64,000 bases of DNA, taken from the NCBI RefSeq assembly GCF_026127265.1, contig NZ_WWFG01000002.1, positions 1,612,001 to 1,676,000 on the forward strand, read 5' to 3'. Positions 9,114-17,238 of this stretch are shown in pieces (the first letter of the stretch is position 1; every line of letters starts with the position of its first letter). The notes beneath the pieces are model-generated. The model ran no database searches. It was not told where the DNA came from and saw nothing but the letters and a program-made list of their open reading frames with translations. The translations under genes were made by a program, and so were the position numbers. The stretch is from Nostoc sp. KVJ3 (GTDB lineage: Bacteria > Cyanobacteriota > Cyanobacteriia > Cyanobacteriales > Nostocaceae).

Positions 9114-9219
9114 TATAGCGGTTCCCATTCAAATGTGGTACAACATCATCTCGTAAGGTGTAGGGGAAATTCATGAATTGCCCCTACGGGTGTACCTCAC
9201 ATAAATGAGAACCGCTATA
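9114..9219. mobile_element. MITE-like element with TATAGCGGTTC termini
   Basis: About 106 bases flanked by imperfect inverted repeats: left TATAGCGGTTCCCATTCAAA, right (reverse complement) TATAGCGGTTCTCATTTATG. The inner part holds a second palindrome (GTAGGGG ... CCCCTAC). There is no coding capacity. A right-end half copy lies at 20368-20407, so it is a dispersed family. Confidence 0.75.
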
Positions 9220-9400
9220 AACATAACTTGTAAGTATTTAATAATAACTCTACCTTAATATTTTAAATACATCTAAAGATATAGAATGTAATATTGCTTT
9301 CCGATTTAAATCACTTCTAAAGATAGTAGATTTGAGATAAAAAACAGCATAATCTAGATTTTGAAGTTATTCAATACATTCTTTAACAAGGACATAAATT

Positions 9401-9808
9401 ATGGCTAATGAAGCAGTTAAGAGAGATATAGATTCATCCGATCGCGCTGAAGTAGATACATACGATCGCGGCATTATTCCAGCTGAAACTGCTGCTAGAA
9501 TGGAAAGAGAAGGAAGTAACTATAAAACACTCCCCACAGAAGAAGGGGAGGAAGATGCAGCTACCGATGACCAAACCGATCCAGATAGCATACGCACTAC
9601 TGACGGCTATACCGTGGATAAAGAAGGTTTGTTAAATAACTATGCAGTTGAACCGGAAATGTACTACGAAGAACCGGGTGATGCACGTAAACAAGCAGCA
9701 GAAGATACGGCAGAACGTGTTGAAGAACTTGGAGAAATTAATCAGGACGAAGAAGGTAAGTTAACCGAAAAGGGTGACAAACGCGGTAGAGGCCCAGGAA
9801 TAATTTAG
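9401..9808 (+). CDS. Acidic conserved hypothetical protein, 135 aa
   Basis: Not recognised as a named family. The protein is very hydrophilic and rich in Glu and Asp (PTEEGEEDAATDDQTDPDS), lacks Cys and Trp, and has no signal or membrane segment, so it is probably soluble and partly disordered. It ends in a basic Gly-rich tail (KGDKRGRGPGII). A ribosome site (AAGGA, 11 bases before the ATG) supports the start. It sits with stress-linked genes, which hints at a desiccation or stress role; this is inference from composition and context only. Confidence 0.65.
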   Translation: MANEAVKRDIDSSDRAEVDTYDRGIIPAETAARMEREGSNYKTLPTEEGEEDAATDDQTDPDSIRTTDGYTVDKEGLLNNYAVEPEMYYEEPGDARKQAAEDTAERVEELGEINQDEEGKLTEKGDKRGRGPGII

Positions 9809-9991
9809 TTAACAAACTTTTTGCCCACATTCCGCAGGTTAGTTTTAAAATCTTGGTATTTTCTATAAACCAACTATTGTCTTGGGTTTTAGGCATTTAC
9901 CTGTAGAAAGTACTCTACGTTAGCGTAGTTCGCCGTAGGCATCGCAAAGAAAAGAAGGATCAAAATTCAGTTTATTGACACCATTGTTAAT

Positions 9992-10051
9992 AAAATTGTG
10001 CGCTTGGTACTGCCTAAAAGAGAACTTAGGTAGTGCCAAGCGCACAATTTT
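9992..10051. terminator. Bidirectional terminator between convergent genes
   Basis: A long inverted repeat with 26-base arms (24 of 26 paired): the left arm at 9992-10017 starts AAAATTGTGCGCTTGG and the right arm at 10026-10051 ends CCAAGCGCACAATTTT, with an 8-base loop. A and T runs on the two outer ends allow termination from either side. It lies between the acidic protein gene (+) and the amylase gene (-). Confidence 0.8.
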
Positions 10052-10077
10052 CTGCATGAATGCTACTAAAACCCAGA

Positions 10078-11556
10078 CTATGACTGTGGAACCCACACAG
10101 AAACAGAACCAGCATTGCATCGAAAATCAGCCCAGCCCTCATCATTTGTTGTAATCGGTTCGCTGAAATGTTCAGTGATATCAATGTAAGTGCTGTTGGG
10201 TTGCCCAACTTCCATCCACTTAGTCCCCTCTGCCCCATTACTCAAAACAACCGCCATCCCGCCAGGATGTTCTTCATCTCCTAAGCGTGTCCAGCCGATT
10301 GTATTAGCGTGATCGAAATAATCGTATTGGTCGCCATAGGCATAGGTTTGACGAGCGTGCAAAAACTTATCAATTATCCATTGATGACTATCGAGCCAAA
10401 TCTCATACTCATTGCCATCTGGCCCCTTATCCTTATAATGAGCGCCATAGTAATCAGCATAGAAGATACAGGGATAACCATCACTTCGCAGTAGGATCAA
10501 CGCATAAGCCAACGGCTTGAACCAGCTTTCTACTACAGACTCCAATGACTGCAAAGGTTGAGAATCATGGTTGTCAACTAAGGTGACGGCTAAAGCGGGT
10601 TGCTGTTGCACCAAGGTGTTATCAAATATCTGCCGCATATCGTAGTCATTGCCTTGTTTGCTGGCAGCGCTAAAGTTATAGTGCAATGGCGCATCAAATA
10701 GCAACACATCGCCACCTGTGACGCTAATGAAATGGTGCAGCGCTTCAACTTCATAAGACCAATACTCACCGACGGCAAAAAGATCGCGACCTGCTTTTTG
10801 GCGACAGTGGTGCAGCCATTCTGGGAAAAAGCCAGCTCTAACGTGTTTAACGGCATCAAAACGAAAGCCATCTACATCAGTGGTTTCTACAAACCAATCA
10901 CCCCAGCGATTCAACTCCTCACGAACTTCTGGACTTTCCATATCCAAATCGCATCCCATGAGATAGTCGAAAGCGCCTTTTTCTAGGTCAACGTTGTCAT
11001 CAAATTTTTTATCTTTGAATAGATAAATTGCGTTCTCACCTTCGTTGTAAACGTTGTAATCAACTGCATCGAAGTGCCACCAGTGCCATTCCATATCGGA
11101 GTATTTGCCTTGGCGACCTGGGAAGGTAAAGTGAGTCCAGACTTTAATTGTTTGCATCTCACCGATGGGCTGGGTGCGATCGTCTGGACTATAGGGCGTT
11201 GCTTCCACTTCTTCTTCTTGGTCTGCACCTAACTTGTGGTTGAGGACAACATCAGCATATACCCGAATGCCAGCAGCTTTTGCCGCCTTGACAGCAGCGA
11301 TATACTCGTCTTTTGTGCCGTACTTTGTCCGAACCGAGCCTTTCTGGTCAAACTCGCCAAGATCGTAGATATCGTAGACTCCGTAGCCGACATCGTAGCC
11401 ACCCCCTGTTCCTTTGTATGCTGGGGGCAACCAAACAGATGTAACACCTGCATCAGCTAATTCTTTGACTTTCTCTTTAAATTCATTCCAAAGATTTCCA
11501 TCTGGAGGGATATACCAATGGAAGTACTGCATCATTACACCATTCAGTTGAGCCAT
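10078..11556 (-). CDS. Cytoplasmic alpha-amylase, GH13
   Basis: Hydrolyses internal alpha-1,4 bonds of glycogen or malto-oligosaccharides. The protein opens MAQLNGVMMQYFHWYIP, typical of the cytoplasmic GH13 subfamily 5 amylases (AmyA type), and has no signal peptide. Conserved regions: DVVLNHK (region I), GFRFDAVKH with the nucleophile Asp (II), VGEYW with the acid Glu (III), and VDNHDSQ with the third Asp (IV). A C-terminal beta domain ends SVSVWVPQS. Of three possible in-frame starts, the ATG at 11556 has the best ribosome site (AGAGGGA) and matches family N-termini (492 aa). Probably helps glycogen turnover. Confidence 0.93.
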   Translation of the reverse strand: MAQLNGVMMQYFHWYIPPDGNLWNEFKEKVKELADAGVTSVWLPPAYKGTGGGYDVGYGVYDIYDLGEFDQKGSVRTKYGTKDEYIAAVKAAKAAGIRVYADVVLNHKLGADQEEEVEATPYSPDDRTQPIGEMQTIKVWTHFTFPGRQGKYSDMEWHWWHFDAVDYNVYNEGENAIYLFKDKKFDDNVDLEKGAFDYLMGCDLDMESPEVREELNRWGDWFVETTDVDGFRFDAVKHVRAGFFPEWLHHCRQKAGRDLFAVGEYWSYEVEALHHFISVTGGDVLLFDAPLHYNFSAASKQGNDYDMRQIFDNTLVQQQPALAVTLVDNHDSQPLQSLESVVESWFKPLAYALILLRSDGYPCIFYADYYGAHYKDKGPDGNEYEIWLDSHQWIIDKFLHARQTYAYGDQYDYFDHANTIGWTRLGDEEHPGGMAVVLSNGAEGTKWMEVGQPNSTYIDITEHFSEPITTNDEGWADFRCNAGSVSVWVPQS

Positions 11557-11668
11557 GTGCATCCCTCTATCCAAATATTACGATGAATTGTTATTGCCGA
11601 CACAAAAATTATACTTGAAGTTTTGTTTGATGTTTCTAAATAGAAAAAAGTCTACTAAAAAACTGCGA

Positions 11669-12298
11669 TCAACTCATATTGTTTTCTTCTGTGGCTGACA
11701 GTTCTTCAGCTAAGTTTTTCTGGAGTGCTTCTAATACTGCGATCGGGTCAGCCGGTTCCTGCATCAATTTCGCTTCCGAATCATGCCGATTTATCACATT
11801 AGGCAAATCAGTACGGAGTTCTTCTAATAGAGCAATAATCTTGGCAATTTTTTGCTCGGAGAGCAAGTTAAGCTGTAACATCAGTTGCGCCCGTTGTTCG
11901 GCAAAGTTTTCTTGGCGAGTTTGCCGCACCAATACTCCAGTTGAAATTACCAATGCAGCAGCGTCTAAGCCTTGATTTGACCAGCTAAACGCGGGTAGAT
12001 TGAATGGTAAAAGGCGATCGAAAAAACTGCTAAAAATCCACAAAGCTAGTATGACTAGCAAACTATACATAAATGTCGATCGCCCAAAGAATGTAGCGAT
12101 CGCTTCTAGTATTCGCTGGTGGGCGGGAATCTCTCGAACTTCCTGGGTATGAAGTGAAATAATCGCTTCAATATTTTTTGCAATCGGGTCTGGTAATGGA
12201 GCCGTGATCACTTGATTTCGAGAAACTTTTTTCTCTTTGAGTTCGTTAGTATCTGAGCTTAAGTGTTTGTTGGCTGTGTCGTCTGCCTTGTGAGTCAT
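11669..12298 (-). CDS. DUF1003 membrane protein
   Basis: The central region (about 55-150) fits DUF1003: an amphipathic start (RILEAIATFFGRSTFMYSL), two membrane helices (about residues 77-95 and 108-125) separated by a loop with FDRLLPFNLPAFSW, then RQTRQENFAEQRAQL and a coiled-coil-like tail. The N-terminal 45 residues are polar and charged. Function unknown; the family is an integral membrane family found in many bacteria. Neighbours give no clue. Confidence 0.8.
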   Translation of the reverse strand: MTHKADDTANKHLSSDTNELKEKKVSRNQVITAPLPDPIAKNIEAIISLHTQEVREIPAHQRILEAIATFFGRSTFMYSLLVILALWIFSSFFDRLLPFNLPAFSWSNQGLDAAALVISTGVLVRQTRQENFAEQRAQLMLQLNLLSEQKIAKIIALLEELRTDLPNVINRHDSEAKLMQEPADPIAVLEALQKNLAEELSATEENNMS

Positions 12299-12391
12299 GC
12301 AGCAATTCCTGAATCTGGATGTTACTCGATTATTGCTTATCTAAGGCGATCGCCCTGCCGGAAAATGACAGAAGATGGGTATAGCGCTTAC

Positions 12392-12523
12392 TAAGGGACT
12401 TCCAAATAAAATGTCCTATCGCTTTTAAGGCATGGGGGCAGGGAGCAGGGAGCAGGGAGCAGGGAGCAGAGAAAGTCGTTTTGATTCGGTGAAATTGGAT
12501 AATTTATTCCTTGGAGTTCCCTA
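12392..12523. mobile_element. MITE-like element, GGGACTTCC family, copy 1
   Basis: Termini TAAGGGACTTCCAAATAAA (left) and, reverse-complemented from the right end, TTAGGGAACTCCAAGGAATA. The inside holds about five GGGAGCA heptads (12428-12470). Copy 2 at 43669-43796 has nearly the same length and the same right end (GATAATTTATTYCTTGGA), but a different middle. Confidence 0.7.
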
Positions 12524-12787
12524 AGCAACTGAGGTATAGCTTAACCTCACCCCGGCTTTAGAGCTACTGTGTATACACAAGTCCAGCCAGAGCGAGTTTC
12601 CAGCCAAGGAAGATGGATTCAAATTGTCTTAAACCATGAACAAGGGTAGCCATTCCAGCAGGTCTACCCTACGGTGTACACAAAAGTCGGAAAAACTTCA
12701 TCCACCAAAGAATTGTGGTGCGTTACGCTGGCGTGACGAAGCTAAATTGTTGCAATCATGGCGATGCCTGGGGGGGCTACGCCAACC

Positions 12788-12913
12788 CATTTGTTATTTC
12801 AGCGTACGCATTTGTTATTTCGGCATACTCATTTGTTATTTCGGCATACTCATTTGTTATTTCGGCATACGCATTTGTTATTTCGGAGTACTCATTTGTT
12901 ATTTCGGCGTATC
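12788..12913. repeat. Six tandem 21-base repeats
   Basis: Unit CATTTGTTATTTCGGCATAC plus one base, with starts at 12788, 12809, 12830, 12851, 12872 and 12893. Differences are confined mostly to the last six bases (CATACT, CATACG, GTACT). There are no spacers, so this is not CRISPR. On the minus strand the units read as YAEITNE/YAEITNA heptads. The array sits between GCGTTAC-type inverted sequence (about 12720 and 12915). Confidence 0.9.
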
Positions 12914-13027
12914 CATAACGCACCCTACGAAACTTAGCAAAGCGATCGCGAGTCATCGAGCGTCCGTAAGAGCAATTACGCAAAGCGGTACTAGGAGATT
13001 TAGACCCCACTACAAAATCTGCTGTGC

Positions 13028-13092
13028 TTAGGGACTTCCAACAAATAAATTACTCAATCTTGTGGGGTATTTTTTTATCTGGAAGTCCCTTA
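13028..13092. mobile_element. Small inverted-repeat element, GGGACTTCC family (short form)
   Basis: Left end TTAGGGACTTCCAACAAATA and right end ATCTGGAAGTCCCTTA (reverse complement TAAGGGACTTCCAGAT). 65 bases with an AT-rich middle containing a T7 run. It directly abuts the next element. Confidence 0.7.
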
Positions 13093-13267
13093 GAGGTTGT
13101 TTGAAAAGTCTAATTTGTTACTAGCCCTGGCGACTAGAAGTCGCGGCTACACAGACAAAACCTGCCTCCGCGGGTTAAAAACCCTTTATTTTTTCTTAGT
13201 CCACGGAGGTGGACTAAGTTTAGTGTCGTAGCGAATTTTATTCGCCCAATCTTTTCAAACATCCTCT
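13092..13267. mobile_element. MITE-like element, AGAGGTTGTTTGAAAAG termini
   Basis: 176 bases. The left end AGAGGTTGTTTGAAAAG (13092-13108) pairs with the right end CTTTTCAAACATCCTCT (one mismatch). Inside are further palindromes: GGCGACTAGAAGTCGC, CCTCCGCGGG/CCACGGAGG and a TAGTCCAC ... GTGGACTA pair. There is no open frame. The family probably moves with a helper transposase in trans. Confidence 0.75.
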
Positions 13268-13283
13268 TAGTTACTCTTTAGAT

Positions 13284-14834
13284 TTAAATGATCAGTGGCT
13301 CAAGTTCACGATTATGCCATTGTCGCTGATACCATTCGGCAACCAAAGGACGGACAATAAATTTAGGCTGTCCATCGCCTTTAACATCAATGCGTAAACC
13401 AGAATAAGGTCGTCGCTTTTGAGAACCTTGACCGTTGCGACCAATGAAAAGATGCGATCGCGCCACTAATCTATTTTCTTCTATCAAATCTGCTCCCTCA
13501 AGGCGTTGGCGGCGCAAACTAAAGCCGCTACCACCACAAACAATCCAGTGGATACCAGAATCAGCGTGTCCTGTATCCATTGTCTCCAGGTGTTCCAAGC
13601 AGTGGGCGTGACCGTTTAATACCAAATCTACCAAAGGACGACCCTGATTTAGAGAACCGATTTCTTTTGCTACCGCATCCAGTAGACCACGGAAGCGATC
13701 GCGAATTATCAAAGTTTGTGCTTGTTCCCACTTTGTCGCTTCAGTTACATAAGGTGGATGATGGAAATAAATCACCCTTCCTCGAACTTCGGAATTATTC
13801 CAAGATTCAATCAATCTTTGCTTGAGCCACTCCAATTGTTCGATATCAGTCAGAATTGTTTTGTCAGTGGCTAATTGCTTCTTAATATCAACAATAATTT
13901 CTTCAATTTGCGATAACTTGGCGTGGAAATCGTCTAATTGGTCGGCTTCAATCGGGTTTTCGGGACGAAGTTTAGCTGAGGTTTCAACGATTTGCTGCTT
14001 TTCTTGCTCTAAATCTTCCCGACGTTTTTCTAAGATTTTGCGATCGGCATCACCTTTTTTTGTTTTAGGTAGGGGCGGTGGATCGTTAAATGTATTAGAA
14101 TCCAAGGCAAAGAAATCAATCCCGCCATAACGAAAAGTGTAGTAGCGATTAGGAAGGCGGGTAAAATGCCCAGGTTCATACCGAAGACAACGACCTGTAT
14201 CTGTCTTGGCTGTGTAATATTTATCTAAATGGCTGCTTAACTCTCCTGGAAGCGGCAACGCCTTGAGATAGTCTAGAAATGCCCGTGCGTAAGCCTCACC
14301 AGTTCCTGAGCCATGCAAGCCAACATCTAGGTCTAAGCGCGATCGCAACAGGCGACGAATGGGTAATGTTGTTAGAGATGCCAAGCTCAATAAAATTGGC
14401 AAGTTATAGTAATCGTGATTTCCCGGTACTGGTAAAATAGGCAGCTTAAAAGTCATCTGGTCATAAGCAATCCGTCTCGGATGCTCTGCGCCCAAGATAA
14501 ACTCTCGGTAAGGTTCGATGAAATTTTGCTGGTAGTATTCACTCGACCCCACTAAGTAGATTACATCTCCGGTATGCAGCATAAACCGGGATTCGTCGTG
14601 ATGGGGCAACATCAATTCAGCTATCTGTCGCTGGGGATTGTGCCCCCGATGCTTACCAGAACCGCTATCACCCACAACTAAAAATGAGAACTCAGGATTA
14701 TCTGCTTGACCATCCTCCAACACCAGGCGAGTTTGGTCGATGTTCCGTTCCACAATTAATGGATCTTGCCATCGCACTCGCTGATTCATTTTCCGAATTT
14801 TATTAGCGATCGCTGGATCGGATACGAGTTTCAA
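13284..14834 (-). CDS. Calcineurin-like metallophosphoesterase
   Basis: Binuclear-metal phosphoesterase. Motifs in order: VVGDSGSG (Asp), HTGDVIY (Asp), PGNHDYYN (Asn-His), IYFHHPPY (His) and LNGHAHCLEHL (two His), followed by HWIVCGGSGFSLRRQ. Between the GNHD and HHPP motifs lies a charged coiled-coil insert (about residues 260-345, rich in EKRREDLEQEKQQIVE). It has no signal peptide, so it is probably cytoplasmic; the layout resembles purple-acid-phosphatase-like enzymes. The substrate cannot be read from the sequence. Divergent or unrelated neighbours give no clue. Confidence 0.88.
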   Translation of the reverse strand: MKLVSDPAIANKIRKMNQRVRWQDPLIVERNIDQTRLVLEDGQADNPEFSFLVVGDSGSGKHRGHNPQRQIAELMLPHHDESRFMLHTGDVIYLVGSSEYYQQNFIEPYREFILGAEHPRRIAYDQMTFKLPILPVPGNHDYYNLPILLSLASLTTLPIRRLLRSRLDLDVGLHGSGTGEAYARAFLDYLKALPLPGELSSHLDKYYTAKTDTGRCLRYEPGHFTRLPNRYYTFRYGGIDFFALDSNTFNDPPPLPKTKKGDADRKILEKRREDLEQEKQQIVETSAKLRPENPIEADQLDDFHAKLSQIEEIIVDIKKQLATDKTILTDIEQLEWLKQRLIESWNNSEVRGRVIYFHHPPYVTEATKWEQAQTLIIRDRFRGLLDAVAKEIGSLNQGRPLVDLVLNGHAHCLEHLETMDTGHADSGIHWIVCGGSGFSLRRQRLEGADLIEENRLVARSHLFIGRNGQGSQKRRPYSGLRIDVKGDGQPKFIVRPLVAEWYQRQWHNRELEPLII

Positions 14835-14933
14835 TGCAACATACTCCTGAATCTTGAATTGTAGAGAGTGGGGAGAAGAGTTAGGGGGCAGGGGGAATTA
14901 TTTAACAAGTTTCTTCCCCAATGCCCAATCCTC

Positions 14934-15905
14934 TCACTCTTCTACCGGATCTTTCATCTCAATAGTCAGATTAGGCAGTCCCTCTAGTTTTTCGGTAGGC
15001 TCAACTTCTTCTACTAATGGCACAAAAATCTTCAAACCTGCTGGTACACACTTAATTTCTACTGGTGTTGTGCCGATTATTTCACCATCGAGAACAACCT
15101 TTTGTGGTGGCTCAGTTGTAATTTTAAATTGTTTTGCTCGCAGAAAACCAATATCATCTCGTTCTACAGCATTACCTGTAGAAGCCGTTTGGAATAAATG
15201 GAATGTCGCAGCGATCGCTCCTGCTTTGTTAGCTGGAGCTACAATCGTTAAATCTAGTAAACCATCATCATAAACTAGACCTGCTGGCCCCTGAGCTAAA
15301 ACAGAGGTGGGAGGCGCGGCATTTGCCACTGTCACTGCACAGGCGTTAGTTTTAATTATTTTGTCTTCTGTTTCAATTTCAACATCAAATTTGTGTAAAT
15401 TTCTGAGTTGCTGGATTCCTGCCAAAACGTAAGCCATCATTCCAAAGCGATTCTTAGCATCGCGGTCTGCCAATTCTACAGTTTCAGCTTCAAAGCCAAT
15501 ACCTGCCAAAAGTACCATCGGGCGATCGTTACAATAGGCTACGTCCACATGGCGGGTTCCTCCCTGCAAAATTGTTTCACACGCACCTGCGATCGTGTCA
15601 GGAATTCCTAAAGCTGTGGCAAAAGCGTTTGCTGTTCCTCTTGAGATAATGCCAAATGCAATCTCAGTACCCACTACAGCCGCCGCTGCCGCCGAGAGGG
15701 TTCCATCTCCCCCCGAAGCGATGATTGCATCTACACCTCGCTCTACAGCTGCATAAGCTAGTTGGTCTGCGTCGATTTCTTCAGTGGTAAGATAAATATC
15801 TAGGTCAATATCTGGCTCTAATATTGCTCGGATTTCTGCTAGCTCTATATCTGGGTCTCCCTGACCCGCAACTGGATTAAAAATAAGACAGGCGGAACGA
15901 TTCAT
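14934..15905 (-). CDS. Diacylglycerol kinase-like lipid kinase (YegS/BmrU type)
   Basis: The ATP-binding catalytic domain (about 1-130) begins ACLIFNPVAGQGDPD and carries the nucleotide-binding loop ASGGDGTLSAAAAAV and the RGTANAFATALGIP segment. The C-terminal lobe includes DDGLLDLTIVAP and VVLDGEIIGTTPVEI, the usual two-domain layout at a usual length (323 aa). These enzymes phosphorylate diacylglycerol or related lipids at the membrane. Transcribed toward the phosphoesterase gene, 99 bases away, so the two may share a transcript. No in-window clue to the exact lipid. Confidence 0.88.
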   Translation of the reverse strand: MNRSACLIFNPVAGQGDPDIELAEIRAILEPDIDLDIYLTTEEIDADQLAYAAVERGVDAIIASGGDGTLSAAAAAVVGTEIAFGIISRGTANAFATALGIPDTIAGACETILQGGTRHVDVAYCNDRPMVLLAGIGFEAETVELADRDAKNRFGMMAYVLAGIQQLRNLHKFDVEIETEDKIIKTNACAVTVANAAPPTSVLAQGPAGLVYDDGLLDLTIVAPANKAGAIAATFHLFQTASTGNAVERDDIGFLRAKQFKITTEPPQKVVLDGEIIGTTPVEIKCVPAGLKIFVPLVEEVEPTEKLEGLPNLTIEMKDPVEE

Positions 15906-16327
15906 AAAATATAAAAGCTAAACTTTAGATCACTAAAATACCAAATTATTTCTAGCATTCTCGTAAAATTTCGACTTCCTTCTGAAGGCTAGTTTACTTT
16001 TTGTAACAAGTTTTTGAAGAATAATTCTGTTGCGATGCTAATGGCGCATATTTTGGTATCTTTTATCTATACTTACAGCTATTTTCAGGTAAATAGACTC
16101 ACGCGGTAGGGAACATTGCTGTGCCCTGACGACAGATGTGTTTCAAATACATAAAAACTGCTGTAAACAAGAAAATTTTTTATGTGCCTCAATTATTACT
16201 AAAACTGAAACCTCTGCACTCCTCTGCGTTTAAAAAACTAATGTTTTTCAACTCAGAGTAAACGTAAAATCAAGCAGAGTTTTTTGCTAATACTTGAAAT
16301 CTTTTCAAGTGGTCTAAATACAACATT
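15906..16327. other. Intergenic region (422 bases)
   Basis: No gene supported. It is AT-rich, with a fragment of a dispersed repeat (CTCTGCACTCCTCTGCGTTT, 16213-16232). It probably holds the promoter of the lipid kinase gene (right to left) and the 3' end of ccaR. Confidence 0.45.
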
Positions 16328-17005
16328 TTAGTCAAGTTGTTTAAGACGGTAGCCTATACCATGAACTGTTTCAATAAAATCTTCAAAAGCTCCGGCGGCT
16401 TTGAGCTTTTGACGTAAACTTCTAAGATGAACTTTCACGGCATGTTCTTCTGGAGGAGACTCTAGCGACCAAATATGTTCGATAATCACGCTGCGACTAA
16501 GGACACGACGACCATTTCGGAGCAATAACTCTAATATTCCGTACTCTTTTGGGGTTAAATGGAGCATATTTTTGCCATAACTCACTTCATAAGTACTAGG
16601 GTTGAGGTGCAGATTGCCCCATTCTAAAATCGGTGGCGATGAAGCGTTACCCCGACGAAGTAAGGCGCGAATTCGGGCAAATAGTTCTTGCAAGTCTACT
16701 GGTTTTACGACATAATCATCTGCTCCCGCATCGAGTCCAGTGATTTTATCGCTAACGGTATCACGAGCAGTCAGCATGAGAACAGGCATACTGTAGCTGT
16801 GCGATCGCAACCGATGACATAAACTAATTCCATCAAGTTCTGGTAACATCACATCAAGCAGCAGCAAATCATAATCCAGCATTTTGGCTTGATTCCATCC
16901 AGCCTCACCATCTGTCACCACATCAACCATATAACGCTGGTCTGTAAGGGCTTCTGCTAAAGTTTCGGCAAGGCGGACATCATCTTCAACTAAGAGGATT
17001 CGCAT
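16328..17005 (-). CDS. ccaR: Green/red light response regulator CcaR
   Basis: OmpR-class regulator. The receiver domain (1-120) has acidic residues at VEDD, the phospho-acceptor Asp51 in LLLLDVMLPELDG and the switch residues in LTARD and the conserved KPVDL. The C-terminal winged helix (about 130-225) contains LTPKEYGILELLLRNGRRVL and HLRSLRQKLKAAG, ending ETVHGIGYRL. These match Synechocystis CcaR closely from memory. Context is decisive: it is divergent from cpeC with tandem CcaR G-boxes in between, and a CcaS-type kinase gene lies at 20.6-24.8 kb. It should activate cpeC-cpcG2-cpeR when phosphorylated in green light. Confidence 0.92.
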   Translation of the reverse strand: MRILLVEDDVRLAETLAEALTDQRYMVDVVTDGEAGWNQAKMLDYDLLLLDVMLPELDGISLCHRLRSHSYSMPVLMLTARDTVSDKITGLDAGADDYVVKPVDLQELFARIRALLRRGNASSPPILEWGNLHLNPSTYEVSYGKNMLHLTPKEYGILELLLRNGRRVLSRSVIIEHIWSLESPPEEHAVKVHLRSLRQKLKAAGAFEDFIETVHGIGYRLKQLD

Positions 17006-17103
17006 AAATTTTTTTTAAACCATACAACTTATGTTTAAAACTATCTGCGGACTCTCATTGAGAAAATATTGCAAAAAGTAACAATTTCTAGTTTTCGTTA
17101 CTT

Positions 17104-17137
17104 CTTTCCGATTTCTTTACCATTTCCTGAGCGATTT
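17104..17137 (+). promoter_or_regulatory. Tandem CcaR-binding G-boxes upstream of cpeC
   Basis: Two direct copies of the known CcaR motif CTTTNCNATTT lie head to tail: CTTTCCGATTT (17104-17114) and CTTTACCATTT (17115-17125). A degenerate third copy, CTGAGCGATTT (17127-17137), follows. They are 102-135 bases before the cpeC ATG. An AT-rich stretch with TATTCT and TATATA (about 17163-17170) may hold the -10 region, but the start of transcription cannot be fixed from sequence alone. Confidence 0.88.
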
Positions 17138-17238
17138 CCTTACTTTTGATATGTAATTTTCTATTCTATATAGGTTTTTAATAACCTCCTTAAGAAGTTC
17201 CAAAAGAACTTGATGTTTAGCCAGGAGATTTTCAGAAA

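Larger units (their letters stand above)
12299..13283. other. Repeat cluster without genes (985 bases)
   Basis: This gap is almost entirely repeats: a MITE-like element (12392-12523) carrying a GGGAGCA heptad array; dispersed sequence with GTGTATACAC; six tandem 21-base units (12788-12913) flanked by GGTGCGTTACGC and ATAACGCACCC; a 65-base inverted-repeat element (13028-13092); and a 176-base one (13092-13267). ORFs through the 21-base units read as 7-residue repeats in several frames because 21 is a multiple of 3. None has a convincing start or family. Confidence 0.7.

Noticed and set aside
10309..11460. Several ORFs opposite or inside the amylase gene
   Set aside because: They are shadows of the amylase reading frame without independent signals.
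12788..12913. CRISPR array
   Set aside because: The units are directly adjacent without unique spacers, and no cas genes are in the window.
12636..13031. Long ORFs in three frames through the 21-base repeats, including a YAEITNE heptad protein on the minus strand
   Set aside because: A 21-base period keeps every frame open; there is no good start and the flanks are mobile repeats.
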